Translations under genes and position numbers: made by a program
Notes under the pieces: model-generated
What the model saw: only the letters and a program-made list of their open reading frames with translations
What the model was told of the DNA's origin: nothing
Databases searched by the model: none
Shown: positions 14,040 to 27,903 of the stretch, piece after piece
Position numbering within the stretch: the first letter of the stretch is position 1
Layout: the number at the start of each line of letters is the position of its first letter
Assembly: GCF_037975245.1 (NCBI RefSeq)
Contig: NC_092573.1
Span: 5,020,001 to 5,084,000, forward strand
Direction: 5' to 3'
Source of the DNA: Apostichopus japonicus
Taxonomy: Eukaryota; Echinodermata; Holothuroidea; Aspidochirotida; Stichopodidae
DNA: 64,000 nucleotides

Positions 14040-16680
14040 ATCGGCTGATTTAGGAGTTAGCAAATTCAAAACGTACTTAGGTGAGGACAGATTTCCCTGA
14101 ACCACCGAATCGTACTTATGGCTGACCACACACAGACTGCGATGTTATTAAATATTCAATTTCTCATACCATGGGTAAACCAACAGGAATTAAAGTCCCA
14201 CTGTCCAACCCCCTTCTCCCGTCCTCGGAGTTCGTGCCTCCCTCGCTTCTCCCTCACTCGATCCTTCGCCAACGTACCATTTATGAAGACAACCAATCCA
14301 ATGTCGCAATTAATGTGCATGTCGTTTGGCCAACCAAACCACCGGTATCACCTTTACACGGCATGTACAAGGTTTGATGAAAAACGAACTTAAAGAGGCA
14401 GGAAAAGGACACAAAGAGAATCTTAATGAGCGAAATTTATGTCAATGATGTCATTTATATTTAAATGTTTATTAAATATAGCAAGCATTTGTAGCTTCCT
14501 GGACAGTTCCAACCAAGTGGTACTTCCTTACTGGCGCCATGATTATGAATCCACTCGACAACCGATTCACATTTCACATTAAGTGTAACTTTGAAGAAAA
14601 CAATTGCCTGGTCTTGTGGTCACGAACATAGATATGGCTCTTTATGTACAGGATATTTGTCACCTTTAGAGCAGGAACAGACGACATTTGATGTGTTAAA
14701 GAAATTAATCATTAATTAAGTGTTGCATTAACACTGTAAAGGACACATTTTGCTGTTCTACATTCTCGTAAGACAAATCATGATGTGATTATTATAAGAG
14801 AGTCAAACTTCGATGAAGCTATAGCCTCTCAAAAGTTTAAACTTTTGAATGGGTCATTGGGGTAACATTGTTAGCTTCTGTGAACTTGGAAGCATAACAC
14901 ACTCTGCATGTCTGAAGCGCTACCGCACGTATCCGATAAGGATATTACAAACACGACATGGTCGTTAGGAAGGCAAGACGTGTACTTGGTCTAGGTACGG
15001 ATTGTTGATACAACGAGACTCAAAGGAAGCAACGAGGAAACAATAAACTGATGCTCTGTCATTTATTGTTAGATATCGTTTTAATTTGATTAAACTTCAA
15101 CGTGTAATTACCTTTCAAATTCCAAGGGTAAAAAGAAGGAAACAGGAAATATTTTACGGCCTATGTCGAGACGTTTACTTATAAAGTATATTTTGATTAG
15201 ATGTGCCTGGAAAATGAATGATGTTTTTGTTTGTTCATGAAACCTTTAAGCATGCTGATGGAAACAAAATATCAACCATATACGGACCTATCTATTACAA
15301 TCTTTGTCTAATATCTGTTTATGATGTATATATTACTATACAGATCGACGCATAGCATGCAAATGTTATTAAACCGTAGCGTAGAAGAACTACCACATCA
15401 CGCTTAGTCGAAAGCATCATATGGTTGTACGTGAGCTTTCAAACAAATATTATATTTATTGATACATCGACATGCTCTGTTTGAACTATTAGTTTCATAA
15501 TGACTAATGTAATGTGCAGTTATATTGATATTGACAGTGACATTGATATCCGTATATGAACTGTTTTGAAAATGAGAAGAAACTTAATTGCGAATTATAA
15601 ATAAATCCAAAAGGTATCAATATATATATTTATATTGGAATTAATGGCAAAAATGCATGTATGCATGTATATACAATCCAAAACAAAGCAATAATATGTT
15701 CCTTTTTTATAGTTTCATATATAAAGCGTTTTCCCTGTTCTCATCTAGCTTTCATTTATGCCCTTAGTTCTACATTAGTTCTACATGGTATCACGAAGGA
15801 AGCGTAAGCATATTAACAAAATAATATAATATTCACTTTTTACTAAATTTAATATCATTTGCATTATTTTCATAATTTTCAAAATATACAGCTTTTTTCT
15901 AATTTTACTGCTAATAAAATTCATCATAAGCAAATTTAGTTTTTGAAGATACAGGTAAGTCATTGTTATCTGCAGGAAAAAAAATTCCCCCTCCCCCCCA
16001 CCAAAATGAAAGACTTCAGAAGCAAGGAAATAGAACTACTACTGGTAAATATCTATTTTACAGCTAAACATAGATGTTTTAATATATTGTATATGGCAAT
16101 GTGTGCAATGTGATTATTCCTGTTAAGTTAACGGCGTATCTGCAGCAACAAGTTGCAGCTACGCCGCAAACAAAAATAGATTATTATACTCAACACAGTG
16201 AAGAATTGCTTCTAGAAAATACTTAATAAAAAATAAAAATAATTAATACTTAATCACCCAAAATCTTAAAACAAAACAAGAGAGTTGCCGTATCCAAGTA
16301 ATTAGTGATGTGTCTTCCACGTGATTGCTGTCTGGTGAATATAATGGTAACTGCTTCGTGTCTCATTATATATATATACAATTCTAATGGAAATGGCAAA
16401 AAGCTGGATTTCACTGTAATATTGAGAAATTCTAAGCACAACTTGTCCTCTTCTGCCATTGTAGATTTAATATGGTACTCCTTGATTGGAAATATAAATA
16501 TAAATGGAGAGCAGGGTAACGTCGTGGATCAGAATGATTTTAAGTGTTTGGGATGAAGGGAATTCATCGCTGCAACTGAATCCCCGCTGATCGTTCATCC
16601 AAACGACTCAAGGGAAAACGAATGAATGTGCACGAACCCCTTGATATGGGGACTATAACCTACGACCCCATTGACACTAC
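14040..16680. other. intergenic, nothing supported
   Basis: AT-rich; short frames only. A 91-codon frame at 14118-14393 overlaps another frame and has no homology I know. Confidence 0.45.
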
Positions 16681-16682
16681 AG

Positions 16683-16834
16683 TGAGGTGTGTGGTGAGAC
16701 CTCAGTGACACTATACTGAGGGTTGTGGTGATACCTCAGTGATACCTTAGTGAGGGGTGTTATGAGACCTCAGTGACACTATAGCGAGGGGTGTGGTGAT
16801 ACCTCAGTGACACCATAGTCAGGGTGTGGTGAGC
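16683..16834. repeat. 34-bp minisatellite, about 4.4 copies
   Basis: The unit is like tgaggggtgtggtgagacct plus cagtgacactatag, alternating gagacc and gatacc. About 400 bp beyond the IgR-A stop on its 3' side. Confidence 0.85.
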
Positions 16835-17221
16835 AATAGTTCGGTGTCTTTTTCCCGAGATGCACTCTCGGGCTCTGACCTGCTTGACAGCGTGTAATTT
16901 ACTTAAATGGTGACGAGATCATTCGGATCTACTGGCCTCAATTTTTCCGCTGACCTGCTGCGAATCCTTTTACCCTCATGGCCCTTGCCATTTTCACTAT
17001 ACACCCTCTACCCCCCCCCCCCCCCACCCTACCCTTCGTGTTATACGTAATGTGTCCGTGGATCCCGGGTTGAAAAACGTGAATCTTTTCCAATCCACGA
17101 TTTGTAAGTGATACATCCATGTTCCAATTAAAATTAAAGCACGTACGGTTAACTTAAACTTACAAAATGATGTAACACTGCTTATAGGATTATTTATGAT
17201 CTTTATGGTTGGTTTATCACG

Positions 17222-17799
17222 TTATTCAATCACACTTTCGTACAACGATTGCATCGAATAAGGTTCCGCTGCTTTGGATTTCAGTGGTGATGACTCGCGG
17301 TCAGATTCATGACTTTGTAACGTTTCTTCCTCAAGGACAGCGTAATCGCTTTCACATTGTGACCGATCGACGGTCTCGTAGGCTACATTAGTTTCCCATC
17401 CTTCCTCCAATGTTCTGATTTCGACATGATCTATTTGACTACCATCAACATCTTCTGTTTCTTCAATTTTACAACTCGAGAAAGACGTTAGTCGTACGTT
17501 ATTGTTGTTTTTCTTTTCGACGTCTCGGACATTTGGCAAGGTATGAGAGTAATTGGACGACGCGTTGACCTTTTCGGTTCTTTCTTTGTCGGCGAAAAGG
17601 TAGAAACAGAGGCAGATAGTTAAAGACAGGAGGACAATCATCACACCACAGAGTATGAAGAAAATAATGTTCACGATGTCTTCATTGGTATCACTCGGAT
17701 TCTTTACTTTAGTGACGTGACTTTCGTTACACGATGCATCCAACTTAAAGCAATTCCATGTACAACTGAGATTGCGGTAGGTGAAAATGAAACTGCTCC
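17222..17799 (-). CDS. IgR-A exon 3 (CxxxCx6C, transmembrane helix, ITIM-like tail, stop)
   Basis: The acceptor is ttctacag and the exon continues phase 1 to a TAA at 17224-17222. It starts with SCTWNC..C, matching NCDVIC..C in IgR-B/C and RCDVEC..C in IgR-D. The helix [20 protein letters not shown] is followed by basic residues (DKER), giving a cytoplasmic tail. YETV and YAVL are 8 residues apart, so they would also fit a loose ITAM spacing. SLYESVIE is at the C-terminus. Confidence 0.7.
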
Positions 17800-19833
17800 C
17801 TGTAGAAATGAGTCAGAAAAGTATTAGTAGTATGGGCACACGACAATCACAATGGCTGGTCTAGAGGCAAACATAGTATTAATAGTATGGGCACACGACA
17901 GTCACTATGGCTGGTGTAGAGGCAAACATAGTATTAATAGTATGGGCACACGACAGTCACAATGGCTTGTTTAGAGACAAACATAGTATTAATAGTATGG
18001 GCACACGACAGTCACTATGGCTGGTCTAGAGGCAAACATAGTATTAATAGTATGGGCACACGACAGTCACAATGGCTTGTTTAGAGGCAAACATATAGTA
18101 TGGGCACACGACAGTCACAATGGCTTGTTTAGAGGCAAACATAGTATTAATAGTATGGGCACACGACAGTCACTATGGCTGGTGTAGAGGCAAACATAGT
18201 ATTAATAGTATGGGCACACGACAGTCACCATGGCTGGTCTAGAGGCAAACATAGTATTAATAGTATGGGCACACGACAGTCACAATGGCTTGTTTAGAGG
18301 CAAACATATAGTATGGGCACACGACAGTCACAATGGCTTGTTTAGAGGCAAACATAGTATTAATAGTATCGGCACACGACAGTCACTATGGCTGGTCTAG
18401 AGGCAAACATAGTATTAGTAGTATGGGCACACGACAGTCACAATGGCTGGTCTAGAGGCAAACATAGTATTAGTAGTATGGGCACACGACAGTCACAATG
18501 GCTGGTCTAGAGGCAAACATAGTATTAGTAGTATGGGCACACGACAGTCACAATGGCTTGTTTAGAGGCAAACATAGTATTAATAGTATGGGCACACGAC
18601 AGTCACAATGGCTGGTCTAGAGGCAAACATATGCATTATACAAAAGATCAAATATTTTATTAGAGGCAAAGATAAATACAGGTCTTCCAATGAGGCGACG
18701 AGACGTGTTATTTCTTTTTAATAAAAATAATATCAATAGTCTTAGTGTATTGTTTTCGACATTTTTAGTAACATATCCTTGTCATAACTTGGGCTGTAGG
18801 TTGATAATCTGTTACAAGATGATGAAAAATTTAATTAATTTTACATGTAAGTTAGGAGCTAATACCATAGGTTATTGACCATTTCGTCATCAGAAAAAGT
18901 TGAATGTTTGCGTCAAGAGACAAAACAACCCGTCTCGTCAAAAACCACTTAACGAAGAGGGATCCCAAATGATGTTTGTAACAGTTGACAAGTACTTTAA
19001 CTTAAGGTGGGAGGTTATCCTATTGAACAAAGTCAACAGGCTTAACATCCTATTTTGAAAAATATGCATTGCGAAATACTGACTGATGACTGAATATGCA
19101 GTTTACTACGACGGAACATTTATGCAACAAAAATGGTTGCATGGAGAAATCGTGCTACGCACAACTCCGATCTGTATTGTTCATTGACTATACTACAGGG
19201 CAGGATTATCTAAGAAACATTATTTATATGATTCACAAAGGATATTTTTGTAGTCAAGATACCAATATGTTTCAAAAGTTGGATTATCATTGTTGGTAAT
19301 TATTTCTTGTTACGGTTGCATTAAGGACAAAACAAATCACTGTGTGTGTACTTTCCGGAATTAACATTTCTATAGTATTAAAAATGCAACATTTCTTTAG
19401 GAAGCCTCGTAACCGGAGACCTTACACACTTTGAATCTGATATAAATTGTTTCAAAGTAAATTAATTTTCCACCTGAATATAGCATGATCTGTAGCGTAC
19501 CTGATGGGAGATCGTCCGATTTGTTGCATTCTTTGCTGATGTTTTCAATGATAGGAAACGTCACGTTTTCATTTTCGCAAACATTCTGCAAAGGAAGAGA
19601 AACATAGTTAGGCAAAACTTGAAACACGTGACTAATATATATCTATGTATGTATATGGGTGTATGTATGTGTGTATGTATGTATGTTTGTATATATAACA
19701 AAGATTCAATTGTTCACTTCTTGCTGCAAGAGTGCTCAATACGTAGATGTAGAGCAAATGATATACAGTTCACCTATACTGTAATTTACAGCAAGTAAAT
19801 TTACCTACGCTGTAAATTACAGTATAGGTATAC

Positions 19834-19929
<96 letters not shown>

Positions 19930-21324
19930 CATATATATATGTACATATACGCAATATATATTATATTTAGTAAGTTACATTTGGCTTTAACATCACTTAA
20001 TAATCCTCCTTTTTCCATTGTAATACCAACAGAGTGCTCAGCCTCAACGGCCGCCAATTTGTGAAAAGTCTAGCGATACTTTCATTCCTATGTGCTTCTT
20101 ACGAAACCAGTTTCAAACAGGCTTTTCCAATCCCCGTACCTTTGTTAAGGTTTGAAGTGAAATAGACAAGTATCAAACTTTATGAAGGGTTATTTAAAGG
20201 TTTGATCATCTGCAAATTTTACTAGTATATTGATCAATATAACAAGGGAATGAAACAAACAGACAAATCTAAAATCCCCGAAACAACGAAAAACGAAATC
20301 CTGCTCTAAGTGATCCATCATATATCCCGACTTAGGTCGCACGCATGGTTAACTATATCAGCATCATTCACAAGCGAAGATAGAATTTGTGTGCTTGTTT
20401 CGAACATGAATAATATTGATCTTTATCTTATATTTTACTAGAATTGTGTCCAGTATCAACACTGCTTAATTTCATAATGAGTAAAACAAAAATGAGAGTT
20501 CATCTCCCAGCGACGTATGATGTCACAGATTTGTTAGATAGTAATCACGTCTTGTATACAGCTTACTAGTTCTCCTATTGGTAACACGACTATTGTTAGC
20601 TGAAATATGTGATCATCACAAACATCAAGATAAAGATCATAGTTAGGGTTGATTTTTCTTGAATGTTACAACTTACCTGATATGTAGCTTGATTTTTCAA
20701 TGCGCAGTTGAATTCACCTTTGGTTGATTTCTCACTAGTAACCATATTTGTTGTCGTAATTGATTCATTTATCAGTGAATTCGAAGATTCAGTTAGAGGT
20801 TCTATTATAGAGTCCCTTGTCGTATGTCCTGTCGTCATTATAAAAGAGGTAGTACGTGTTTCCTCTTCCTCCTCCAATTCAGAGTTATCAAGTTCACTGA
20901 TTGTCAAATTGAAGCAACAGATCCATTGTATCTTCAAATCCTGCCCTTCGTATCCGCATTGATATATCATAGAATCATTTATAGTGATATTATATACAGT
21001 TAACACTAAATCACCCTTTCGACTGCGTAAGCTACGATCATATTTCATATTGTCCTTTAAGCGTTTTAAGTTTTCTCCTCTACAATCAGTTTTGGATTTA
21101 GTTAAGTTTACCGGCAGCTTGCACTTCATTGTAGCATTTTGCCCAATATTGTAATTCAAATCAGTAACAGTTGTATTGAAATCACATTCCGAATGGACTG
21201 ATTCAAGAGATGAACAAATCACAAGAACAAAAATGAAGAATGAAAACTTGATTTGAAAACAAGCAACCCAACCGAAATCAGATGAGAAAAATTGTTCCAA
21301 GTGAAATCCGCAACTAACACCCAT
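17222..21324 (-). CDS. IgR-A: Ig-domain type I membrane receptor with three ITIM-like motifs (3 exons)
   Basis: My spliced model joins 21324-20677, 19585-19501 and 17799-17222, giving 436 aa. All introns are GT/AG, with phases 0 and 1. Residues 1-46 look like a long signal peptide (hydrophobic FFIFVLVIC). One Ig-like domain follows, with C68 and C123 and the DxxxYxC signature (D117, Y121); the usual strand-C Trp is not seen. A glutamate run and a Ser/Thr stalk follow at about 145-205, then a cysteine-bearing membrane-proximal region and a transmembrane helix at about 286-313. The cytoplasmic tail has VAYETV (Y385), SDYAVL (Y397) and SLYESV (Y431), each fitting the [SIVL]xYxx[LIV] ITIM consensus. 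By family knowledge such motifs bind SH2 phosphatases, so an inhibitory surface receptor is inferred. The Ig exon is about 90% identical by eye to IgR-B and IgR-C, but exons 2-3 are not. The ligand is unknown. Confidence 0.75.
17818..18630. repeat. 55-bp minisatellite, about 15 copies, in IgR-A intron 2
   Basis: The unit contains gtatgggcacacgacagtca and ggcaaacat. Two copies have a 7-bp loss. Variants (gctggt/gcttgt, caatgg/ctatgg) are shared in blocks, a sign of higher-order expansion. It begins about 20 bp from the IgR-A exon 3 acceptor. Confidence 0.9.
18640..19500 (-). other. rest of IgR-A intron 2, no feature seen
   Basis: AT-rich intron sequence between the minisatellite and exon 2. 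Open frames are short and without recognisable homology. Confidence 0.5.
19501..19585 (-). CDS. IgR-A exon 2 (membrane-proximal cysteine segment)
   Basis: This 85-bp exon lies between a pyrimidine-rich acceptor (tcctttgcag) and a gtacgc donor. It continues phase 0 and leaves phase 1. It encodes 28 residues with cysteines at positions 3 and 20, the spacing seen in exon 2 of IgR-B and IgR-C (3/20) and IgR-D (3/21), although the rest of the sequence has diverged. That shared spacing is the main evidence for the exon. Confidence 0.65.
19773..19828. repeat. perfect 19-bp inverted repeat beside a (TA)n tract
   Basis: Arms 19773-19791 and 19810-19828 are exact reverse complements with an 18-nt spacer. 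A (TA)n tract starts about 9 bp later. It lies in IgR-A intron 1. Confidence 0.85.
19837..19925. repeat. (TA)n microsatellite in IgR-A intron 1
   Basis: About 44 TA units, preceded at 19640-19690 by a degenerate (TATG)n/(TGTA)n stretch. Confidence 0.95.
20677..21324 (-). CDS. IgR-A exon 1 (signal peptide, Ig-like domain, stalk)
   Basis: ATG at 21324-21322 opens 216 codons and the exon ends in CAG before gtaagt (phase 0). Reading past the donor adds only a short tail, as it does in the B and C paralogues, which supports splicing here. The stalk is [13 protein letters not shown]-like, then rich in Thr, Ser and Asn glycosylation sequons. The exon and about 1.3 kb upstream are copied in IgR-B and IgR-C. 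Confidence 0.75.
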
Positions 21325-21330
21325 AATGGA

Positions 21331-22618
21331 AGCATGTACGCCACACCATTAGTCATTTAGAAAGATGAAAATCCTGACAAATTACTCAAAACATGATATG
21401 AATAACTACTCGACATGTTTGACGCAGTAAGTTCACTTGTTGACTTTGTTTATCTAACTGCGAAACTTGTAGCGGCAAGGCGCTATATTGATGTTTATGA
21501 CCGGAGCGAGTTCCTTGCAATGATTAAATAGCAAGGTGAGGTATTGGAGAATTACTTCCTCCTGTACATGTGCATATATTAGTACACTGTGACTTAATGC
21601 AGACTATATCAGGAAGCAATGTTATTAGCACATAGTAAGAAATATCAGCAACCGCTAGCTCATTATGAACGGAAGTCAGGAATAGCTATAGCTAAAACAA
21701 ATACATGCATTTATATGTAACAATAGCACTTAATACTAGTTTCATTTTGATATATGCAAAATGGTAGGTCGTGTGTATGTATATATCGTATGCGGGACAA
21801 ATAACCATCTGTAGAGGATCTCGATCGTTTACGTTCTGCGTAAACTGCTTTGTGTGTTAACCACACAGTTGGGAACAGAGTGCCGAGGGGGAAGCACCCT
21901 ACCCACACTTTTCAAAAGTCGCGATGACGCAGGAATAAGTTCCTACCTTCAAATGTCGATAAATGTTAGCTTCATATATCGACATATTCCGTCGAATAAA
22001 AGTTCGAGTAAACAAAGATTTTTTTCAGTTCATGTGAACTTTTCGTCGTTCAAAGTGACAATTTCGACATCGAGAAGTGCGAATTTAAAACTTTCGAAAA
22101 CGCCAACTCGGAAGATAATAATAATCTACATTTTAAGGTTGAACGTCGAAATTCGAGTCAAAGAAATTAATCGAAATTTCACGAAAATATCTCAATGTGG
22201 GATAGCAGGTCGAACATTCGGTATGACGAACCAAAACTCTGAGATCATAAGTCGACATGTCCAAAGTATAGAATAACTTTCGTAATAACATCGTCGAACG
22301 AAGACGATAATATAAATATTTCTATGTAAAAAGTTGAAACTTTTGGAAAGTAGAATTTTTGAGGACAGAGATCAAATATGTACGAGAAAGTCTCATGATT
22401 GTGGTAAAAGTAGCCGGAATTATGAAAAAGTTTACAAAACCAGTCAGAAAAAAATTAGATGGCGCTAGATAATAAAATCACAGAGAAACAGGTAGTAAAT
22501 ACAATGTAATACAGACACTCAGCGGTGAAGCCTATGTCGAATTAAACTGGTATATGTCGATTTAAATCGGTAGAAGTCAATTTAAGCTGCTGGAAACTGG
22601 TATAAGTTGAGGGAAATT
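21331..22618 (-). other. IgR-A upstream flank
   Basis: About 1.3 kb copied upstream of IgR-B (33884-35156) and in part of IgR-C. The distal part is rich in TCGA-containing words (gtcgaa, tcgacat, tcgattt). It should hold the promoter but no certain element is visible beyond the TATA-like word. Confidence 0.45.
21523..21530 (-). promoter_or_regulatory. possible TATA-like box of IgR-A (TATTTAAT)
   Basis: TATTTAAT on the minus strand is about 199 bp upstream of the ATG. The same word sits at 34075-34082 (IgR-B) and 44595-44602 (IgR-C) at nearly the same distance. Because the flank is recently duplicated, conservation alone is weak evidence. Confidence 0.25.

Positions 22619-24888
<2,270 letters not shown>

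Positions 24889-24980
<92 letters not shown>
24889..24980. repeat. (TA)n microsatellite between TIR element and Penelope-like element
   Basis: About 46 TA units directly between the right end of the TIR element and the 5' end of the retroelement. Confidence 0.95.
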
Positions 24981-24983
<3 letters not shown>

Positions 24984-25076
24984 CTTAAAATCAAGGTCCG
25001 TGCTGGTTTACCACTTTCTGATAGCGACAGCTTTGCCAATTGGAAAGGAATCCTTAAGAATGCTTAGCTTGAATTA

Positions 25077-27644
25077 ATGGCTGTGCAAATAAGTATTTGT
25101 CGCAAAACTATTCACGAACTTAGCCAGCAAATTGATTCCAAAACCAGAAAACTGCAAAAAGAACTCCCCAAGAACGAGTTCGAAAGAAAGCTTGACTCTA
25201 TCTCCAAAATTTGCTTGAACCTCTCACATACCCTAGCTTCAAGACAATGTCACAAATTGAAGAGGGATAATGTCCCGCAAAGAGTTAAGTCTTCTGGTGA
25301 AACCCAACTTGAAACCTCAAAAAGAACCAGGTCTCGCAGATTCCGTCGGAAAGATATACAGACCGCATGCAACACCACCAAAAGTGCAGTTGTTACCATT
25401 GATTGCCAACTCTCGGCAGGAGAAACCAACCTACTCTCCAAAGGTCTAACTTTTTGCCCTAAACCACGGCAAGTAAACGCTCAGAAACTTTCTCTTGACC
25501 TAAATCTGTTCTATCGACGCTTACGTCTCCGTGAATTTTTTGCCGACGAAAATGGCAATAACCCCACGCAACAAACCAACGACTTGCATTCCAATTTCAA
25601 GCCAAAAAGCTCGTGGAATCCACCCAAGGCCCATTGTGCGCCTCTTGAATCATTTATTTCGGCCATTGAAGAGGATGTTAAAACACACACCTCCGCCCCA
25701 GACTTCCGCGACAATCTCAACAAAACTGAGAGACAGGCCATTCATGAACTCCGGAAGCGCGATGACATTGTCATCAAGCCAGCCGACAAGGGTTCTGCAA
25801 TTGTCGCTATGGGCAAACAATTCTACAGAGAGGAAGCCAACAGACTACTCGGCAACCCTCAACACTACAAACTTCTAGATTCTGATCCTACTCAAGAAAT
25901 CACACAAAACGTGAAAAGAGTCATCCAAAAGATAGTCTCTAACGGTTCCATTGACCGAAAGTTAGGACAAAACCTCCTGGAAAACGACCCAAAACCTGGT
26001 CGCTTTTATTTTCTGCCTAAAATTCACAAAGAAGGCAATCCCGGGAGGCCCATAATATCGGGTAATGGCACAGCGACTGAAAAAATTTCCAAATTCGTGG
26101 ATCTCCTCATCCAACCTCTCGTTTCGGCCCTACCGTCCTATGTGCAGGACACTACGGATTTCATCCGGAAAATTGGGGAAATAAAAAATCTTCCCCTATC
26201 TTCTCTGTTAGTTACCTTGGATGTGTCTTCGTTATACACAAATATCCCTAACGAAGAGGGCATTTCGGCCTGCACAAAAGCATTCAAACCGAAACGTGGC
26301 AAAACCCCCACGAAGAAAGAATTGGCCGAATTAATGCAACTTATCTTGACCAACAATAATCTGGTATTTGGCAACAAACACTACCTCCAAATTCATGGCA
26401 CCGCTATGGGTACCAAAATGGCACCGTCTTTTGCCAACATCTTTATGGGAAACCTCGAGAAAGAATTTTTATCTCGACAAAACTTGAAACCACACACGTG
26501 GTTACGTTACATTGACGATATCTTTATGATATGGACCCATGGTGAGGCAAATCTAAAACTCTTCATTGATGACATAAACTCGTTTCATCACACTATCAAA
26601 TTCACTGCTGATTTTTCTGGACATGGCGTTCACTTTTTGGACACCACCGTGACCCTGCAAAATGGTTCACTCAAAACAGATTTGTTCAATAAACCCACGA
26701 ACAGGCACAACTACCTCTTACCGAGCAGTTGCCATCCACGTCACTGTACCAGAAATATTCCGTACAGTCAAGCGTTGCGCATTCGACGCATTTGCTCCTC
26801 TGAAGTCGATTTTGATTCACGCACTAAAGAACTGTCACAACACCTCCTAAACAGACAGTATTTTCGGGGTACTATTGAAAATGCCATCAAAAAGGCTAAA
26901 AGCAAACCCCGTACCGAAACATTGACGTACAAAACTCGTCAAACCAGTTCCAAAAGGGTACCATTGGTTACTGAATTCCACCCTGGTCTCCCACCACTGG
27001 CTAATATCATTCAGAAGAATTTTCACCTACTTCAAGGCACCGAACGCCTGAAATCAGTATTCCCAGAATTACCTGTCATCGCTTTTAAAAGACCCAGCAA
27101 CCTACGGGATATCTTAGTTCGGGCATCCTTTCGGGATGACACCCCATTAGGGGAAAGCAAAACAGAAACTACAGGATCATCGCCCTGTACACAAAATTGC
27201 AAAACGTGCTTACTTGTCGATTCGACCGGGGCCTTTCAGAGCAACCAAACCAAACGCACGTTCCAAATTCGGCACAAAATTAACTGCCAATCCAAAAATG
27301 TCATTTATCTCATCTACTGCAATATTTGTAACTTACAATACATTGGAGAGTCAAAAAACACTCTTAGAATGAGAATGACACAACATAGATCGGCGATCAA
27401 AACAAAAAAGATCTACCAACCTGTTGCAAATCACTTCAATCTCCAAAATCATTCAATTGAGAATTTGCGTGTTATTGCCATTGACCAGAACGATTCTTGG
27501 ACAGATAAATCTAGGAAAGCGAAAGAAAATTTCTGGGAACTAAACCTAAAGACCACGGCACCATTCGGTTTAAACATCAGAAACGATTTGCCGTCCCAGA
27601 TAAACCAAAACAATTCCTTTACAATTACGACGGAATCGGATTAA
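25077..27644 (+). CDS. Penelope-like reverse transcriptase with GIY-YIG endonuclease (855 aa)
   Basis: An in-frame TAG lies four codons upstream of the ATG. Residues 305-330 hold FLPKIHK and GRPIISG, and 380-391 LDVSSLYTNIP (catalytic D382). Residues 440-458 hold the GTAMGTKMAPSFAN motif, 478-481 YIDD (catalytic Asp pair) and 519-522 HFLD. This is the Penelope/telomerase-like RT order. The C-terminal part has a C704-C708-C711 cluster and a GIY-YIG nuclease: VIYLIYC (742-748), YIG (755-757), R764/R766, H770 and the NFWELNL segment (818-824). It would reverse transcribe the element RNA and nick the target. There is no stop or frameshift, unusual for old copies, so a recent insertion is inferred. 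It is unrelated to the receptor genes. Confidence 0.93.
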   Translation: MAVQISICRKTIHELSQQIDSKTRKLQKELPKNEFERKLDSISKICLNLSHTLASRQCHKLKRDNVPQRVKSSGETQLETSKRTRSRRFRRKDIQTACNTTKSAVVTIDCQLSAGETNLLSKGLTFCPKPRQVNAQKLSLDLNLFYRRLRLREFFADENGNNPTQQTNDLHSNFKPKSSWNPPKAHCAPLESFISAIEEDVKTHTSAPDFRDNLNKTERQAIHELRKRDDIVIKPADKGSAIVAMGKQFYREEANRLLGNPQHYKLLDSDPTQEITQNVKRVIQKIVSNGSIDRKLGQNLLENDPKPGRFYFLPKIHKEGNPGRPIISGNGTATEKISKFVDLLIQPLVSALPSYVQDTTDFIRKIGEIKNLPLSSLLVTLDVSSLYTNIPNEEGISACTKAFKPKRGKTPTKKELAELMQLILTNNNLVFGNKHYLQIHGTAMGTKMAPSFANIFMGNLEKEFLSRQNLKPHTWLRYIDDIFMIWTHGEANLKLFIDDINSFHHTIKFTADFSGHGVHFLDTTVTLQNGSLKTDLFNKPTNRHNYLLPSSCHPRHCTRNIPYSQALRIRRICSSEVDFDSRTKELSQHLLNRQYFRGTIENAIKKAKSKPRTETLTYKTRQTSSKRVPLVTEFHPGLPPLANIIQKNFHLLQGTERLKSVFPELPVIAFKRPSNLRDILVRASFRDDTPLGESKTETTGSSPCTQNCKTCLLVDSTGAFQSNQTKRTFQIRHKINCQSKNVIYLIYCNICNLQYIGESKNTLRMRMTQHRSAIKTKKIYQPVANHFNLQNHSIENLRVIAIDQNDSWTDKSRKAKENFWELNLKTTAPFGLNIRNDLPSQINQNNSFTITTESD

Positions 27645-27801
27645 AATAATCCGACGCGGATTAAAATAATCCGAATTTCTAAAACTTCTGCTCAATTCAG
27701 CAGAAATCAGTAAGTCGCTTTGCCTTTACAACCATGCCGACATCTTCTCTATAAAACAGTTTCAATTCCTGCTACTCCTTGTCACTTTCGGTGATCATGC
27801 A

Positions 27802-27835
27802 CTGAAGAAGAGCTAGTTTTGCTCGAAAGCTCTGC
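27802..27835 (+). ncRNA. hammerhead-ribozyme-core-like motif in the Penelope 3' region
   Basis: CTGAAGA, then a GAGC/GCTC stem with a 7-nt loop, then GAAA match the CUGANGA-stem II-GAAA core. Hammerhead ribozymes are known in Penelope-like elements. I cannot pair a convincing stem I or place the cleavage site, so activity is unproven. Confidence 0.4.
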
Positions 27836-27903
27836 AAAAACCTCTCTCGAGATCCTGCCTTTCTCTAAATGCAGCATAGTTGTTTAACAGTTTTTCCGTT
27901 ATT

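Noticed and set aside
17222-18630. CRISPR-like array (regular 55-bp repeats)
   Set aside because: There are no unique spacers; it is a contiguous minisatellite in a eukaryotic intron.
21854-22276. Frame ending ...IISRHVQSIE, also open in unit 2 (34576-34818)
   Set aside because: Both copies are recent duplicates and the sequence is a TCGA-word-rich upstream flank; openness is not independent evidence.
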